In this document: piece by piece, positions 63,487 through 64,000 of the stretch
Layout: the number at the start of each line of letters is the position of its first letter
Numbering within the stretch: position 1 is the first letter of the stretch
NCBI RefSeq assembly: GCF_032362555.1
Contig: NC_083506.1
Span: 481,501 to 545,500 of the forward strand
Source: Amyelois transitella
Lineage: Eukaryota; Arthropoda; Insecta; Lepidoptera; Pyralidae
Direction: 5' to 3'
Length of the DNA stretch: 64,000 bases
Notes under the pieces: model-generated
Told to the model about the DNA's origin: nothing
What the model saw: only the letters and a program-made list of their open reading frames with translations
Databases searched by the model: none
Made by a program: the position numbers and the translations under genes

Positions 63487-63689
63487 CAAATCGTAGATAC
63501 ACATTACAGCAACTGAAGGCTGGTTCTACATGAAAAGTCACCTTTGGAATCCATTAATTTAATAAGTACCTATAAAAGTTAATCCTGTCCCTGCTTATTT
63601 CAACTTATTTTTACAGAAAACATCTTATATTACAAATGCGAAAGTAATGTTTGTTTGTTACCTCTTCACGCGTTATCTATGGAACTAAT

Positions 63690-63838
63690 AGAATAGAAAA
63701 GATTTATTTTCAAAATTGGATACAAGGTATCACTTAATGACGTCACATCACTTAAATCTAATTATATAACCTACTACCGCTTCCAAAGCGCATGTGTAAA
63801 GGAAGCAGAACAAACTACACTGCGACATTAATCTTTTT
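63690..63838 (-). repeat. LINE 3' UTR fragment
   Basis: 31254-family copy on the minus strand: ACACTGCGAC/GTCGCAGTGTAGTTTG, GCGCTTTGGAAGCGGTAGTA, GACGTCATTAAGTG and AAAATAAATCTTTTCTATTC. Confidence 0.65.
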
Positions 63839-63857
63839 TTATAATTTGCATAAGAGT

Positions 63858-64000
63858 CTGGATAAGAACATTGGGCTATAAACCCGGCGACGATTCGCGT
63901 ATCATTTACCACGGGTCCAGCAGGACCGGGAACCGACCCCAGGCCACACGGTTCACAGGCGAGAACGAAGCCGCTGCGCCAAACACGCCGCCCGTGGTGG
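63858..64000 (-). repeat. tRNA-derived SINE, partial at window end
   Basis: On the minus strand: GGCGTGTTTGGCGCAGCGGC (A-box-like), then GGGTCGGTTCCCGGTCCTGC (B-box-like) and a body toward 63858. Distinct from SINE-B and SINE-D. Mostly GC-rich. Confidence 0.6.

Noticed and set aside
1..64000. CRISPR array or bacterial-style operon
   Set aside because: The window is eukaryotic; the regular repeats present are minisatellite or dispersed transposons without unique spacers of constant length.

Overview
The window is animal nuclear DNA from a moth or butterfly (Lepidoptera). It is AT-rich and gene-poor, and most of its recognisable content is transposable elements: an RTE-type LINE with a TATG-repeat tail, a very abundant SINE-like family with the same tail, tRNA-derived SINEs, a mariner, and repeat ends typical of lepidopteran LINEs. 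No bacterial-style operon, CRISPR array or functional tRNA/rRNA gene was seen.

Layout. 0-3.5 kb: a nearly complete RTE-type LINE on the minus strand, with an intact 1036-residue endonuclease/reverse-transcriptase ORF. 3.8-4.2 kb: an orphan 116-residue ORF (minus). 4.4-46.9 kb: no convincing host gene. This stretch is a mosaic of about 45 copies of the LINE-tailed SINE (called SINE-A here), 5'-truncated LINE tails, an internally deleted mariner (15.6-16.5 kb) set inside a roughly 280-bp tandem array (15.3-17.3 kb), a 28-bp minisatellite (25.7-26.1 kb) and a CA microsatellite (26.6 kb). 47.0-47.5 kb: an intronless small heat-shock protein gene (minus) with a TATA box and heat-shock elements. 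49.8-50.3 kb: a near-perfect inverted repeat with 211-bp arms. 53.9-56.1 kb: a four-exon gene (plus), assembled here by joining exons at GT/AG sites, for a 121-residue secreted precursor with dibasic cleavage sites and a four-cysteine C-terminal region. 58.3-60.3 kb: a second LINE copy (plus), 5'-truncated and almost identical to the first. 60.5-63.2 kb: the last four coding exons of a NOMO (nodal modulator) orthologue (minus), whose 5' part lies beyond the window; one intron holds a decayed duplicate of a neighbouring exon.

How it fits together. The LINE probably supplies the retrotransposition machinery for SINE-A: both end in the same sequence before a TATG repeat, and several copies of each are flanked by 7-16 bp target-site duplications. 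The full-length LINE also carries the SINE-A head at its 5' end, which suggests SINE-A is a bipartite derivative of the LINE. The three host genes (small HSP, secreted peptide, NOMO) have no evident functional link and are separated by repeat-rich DNA. Everything here is from reading the sequence; no database search was possible.
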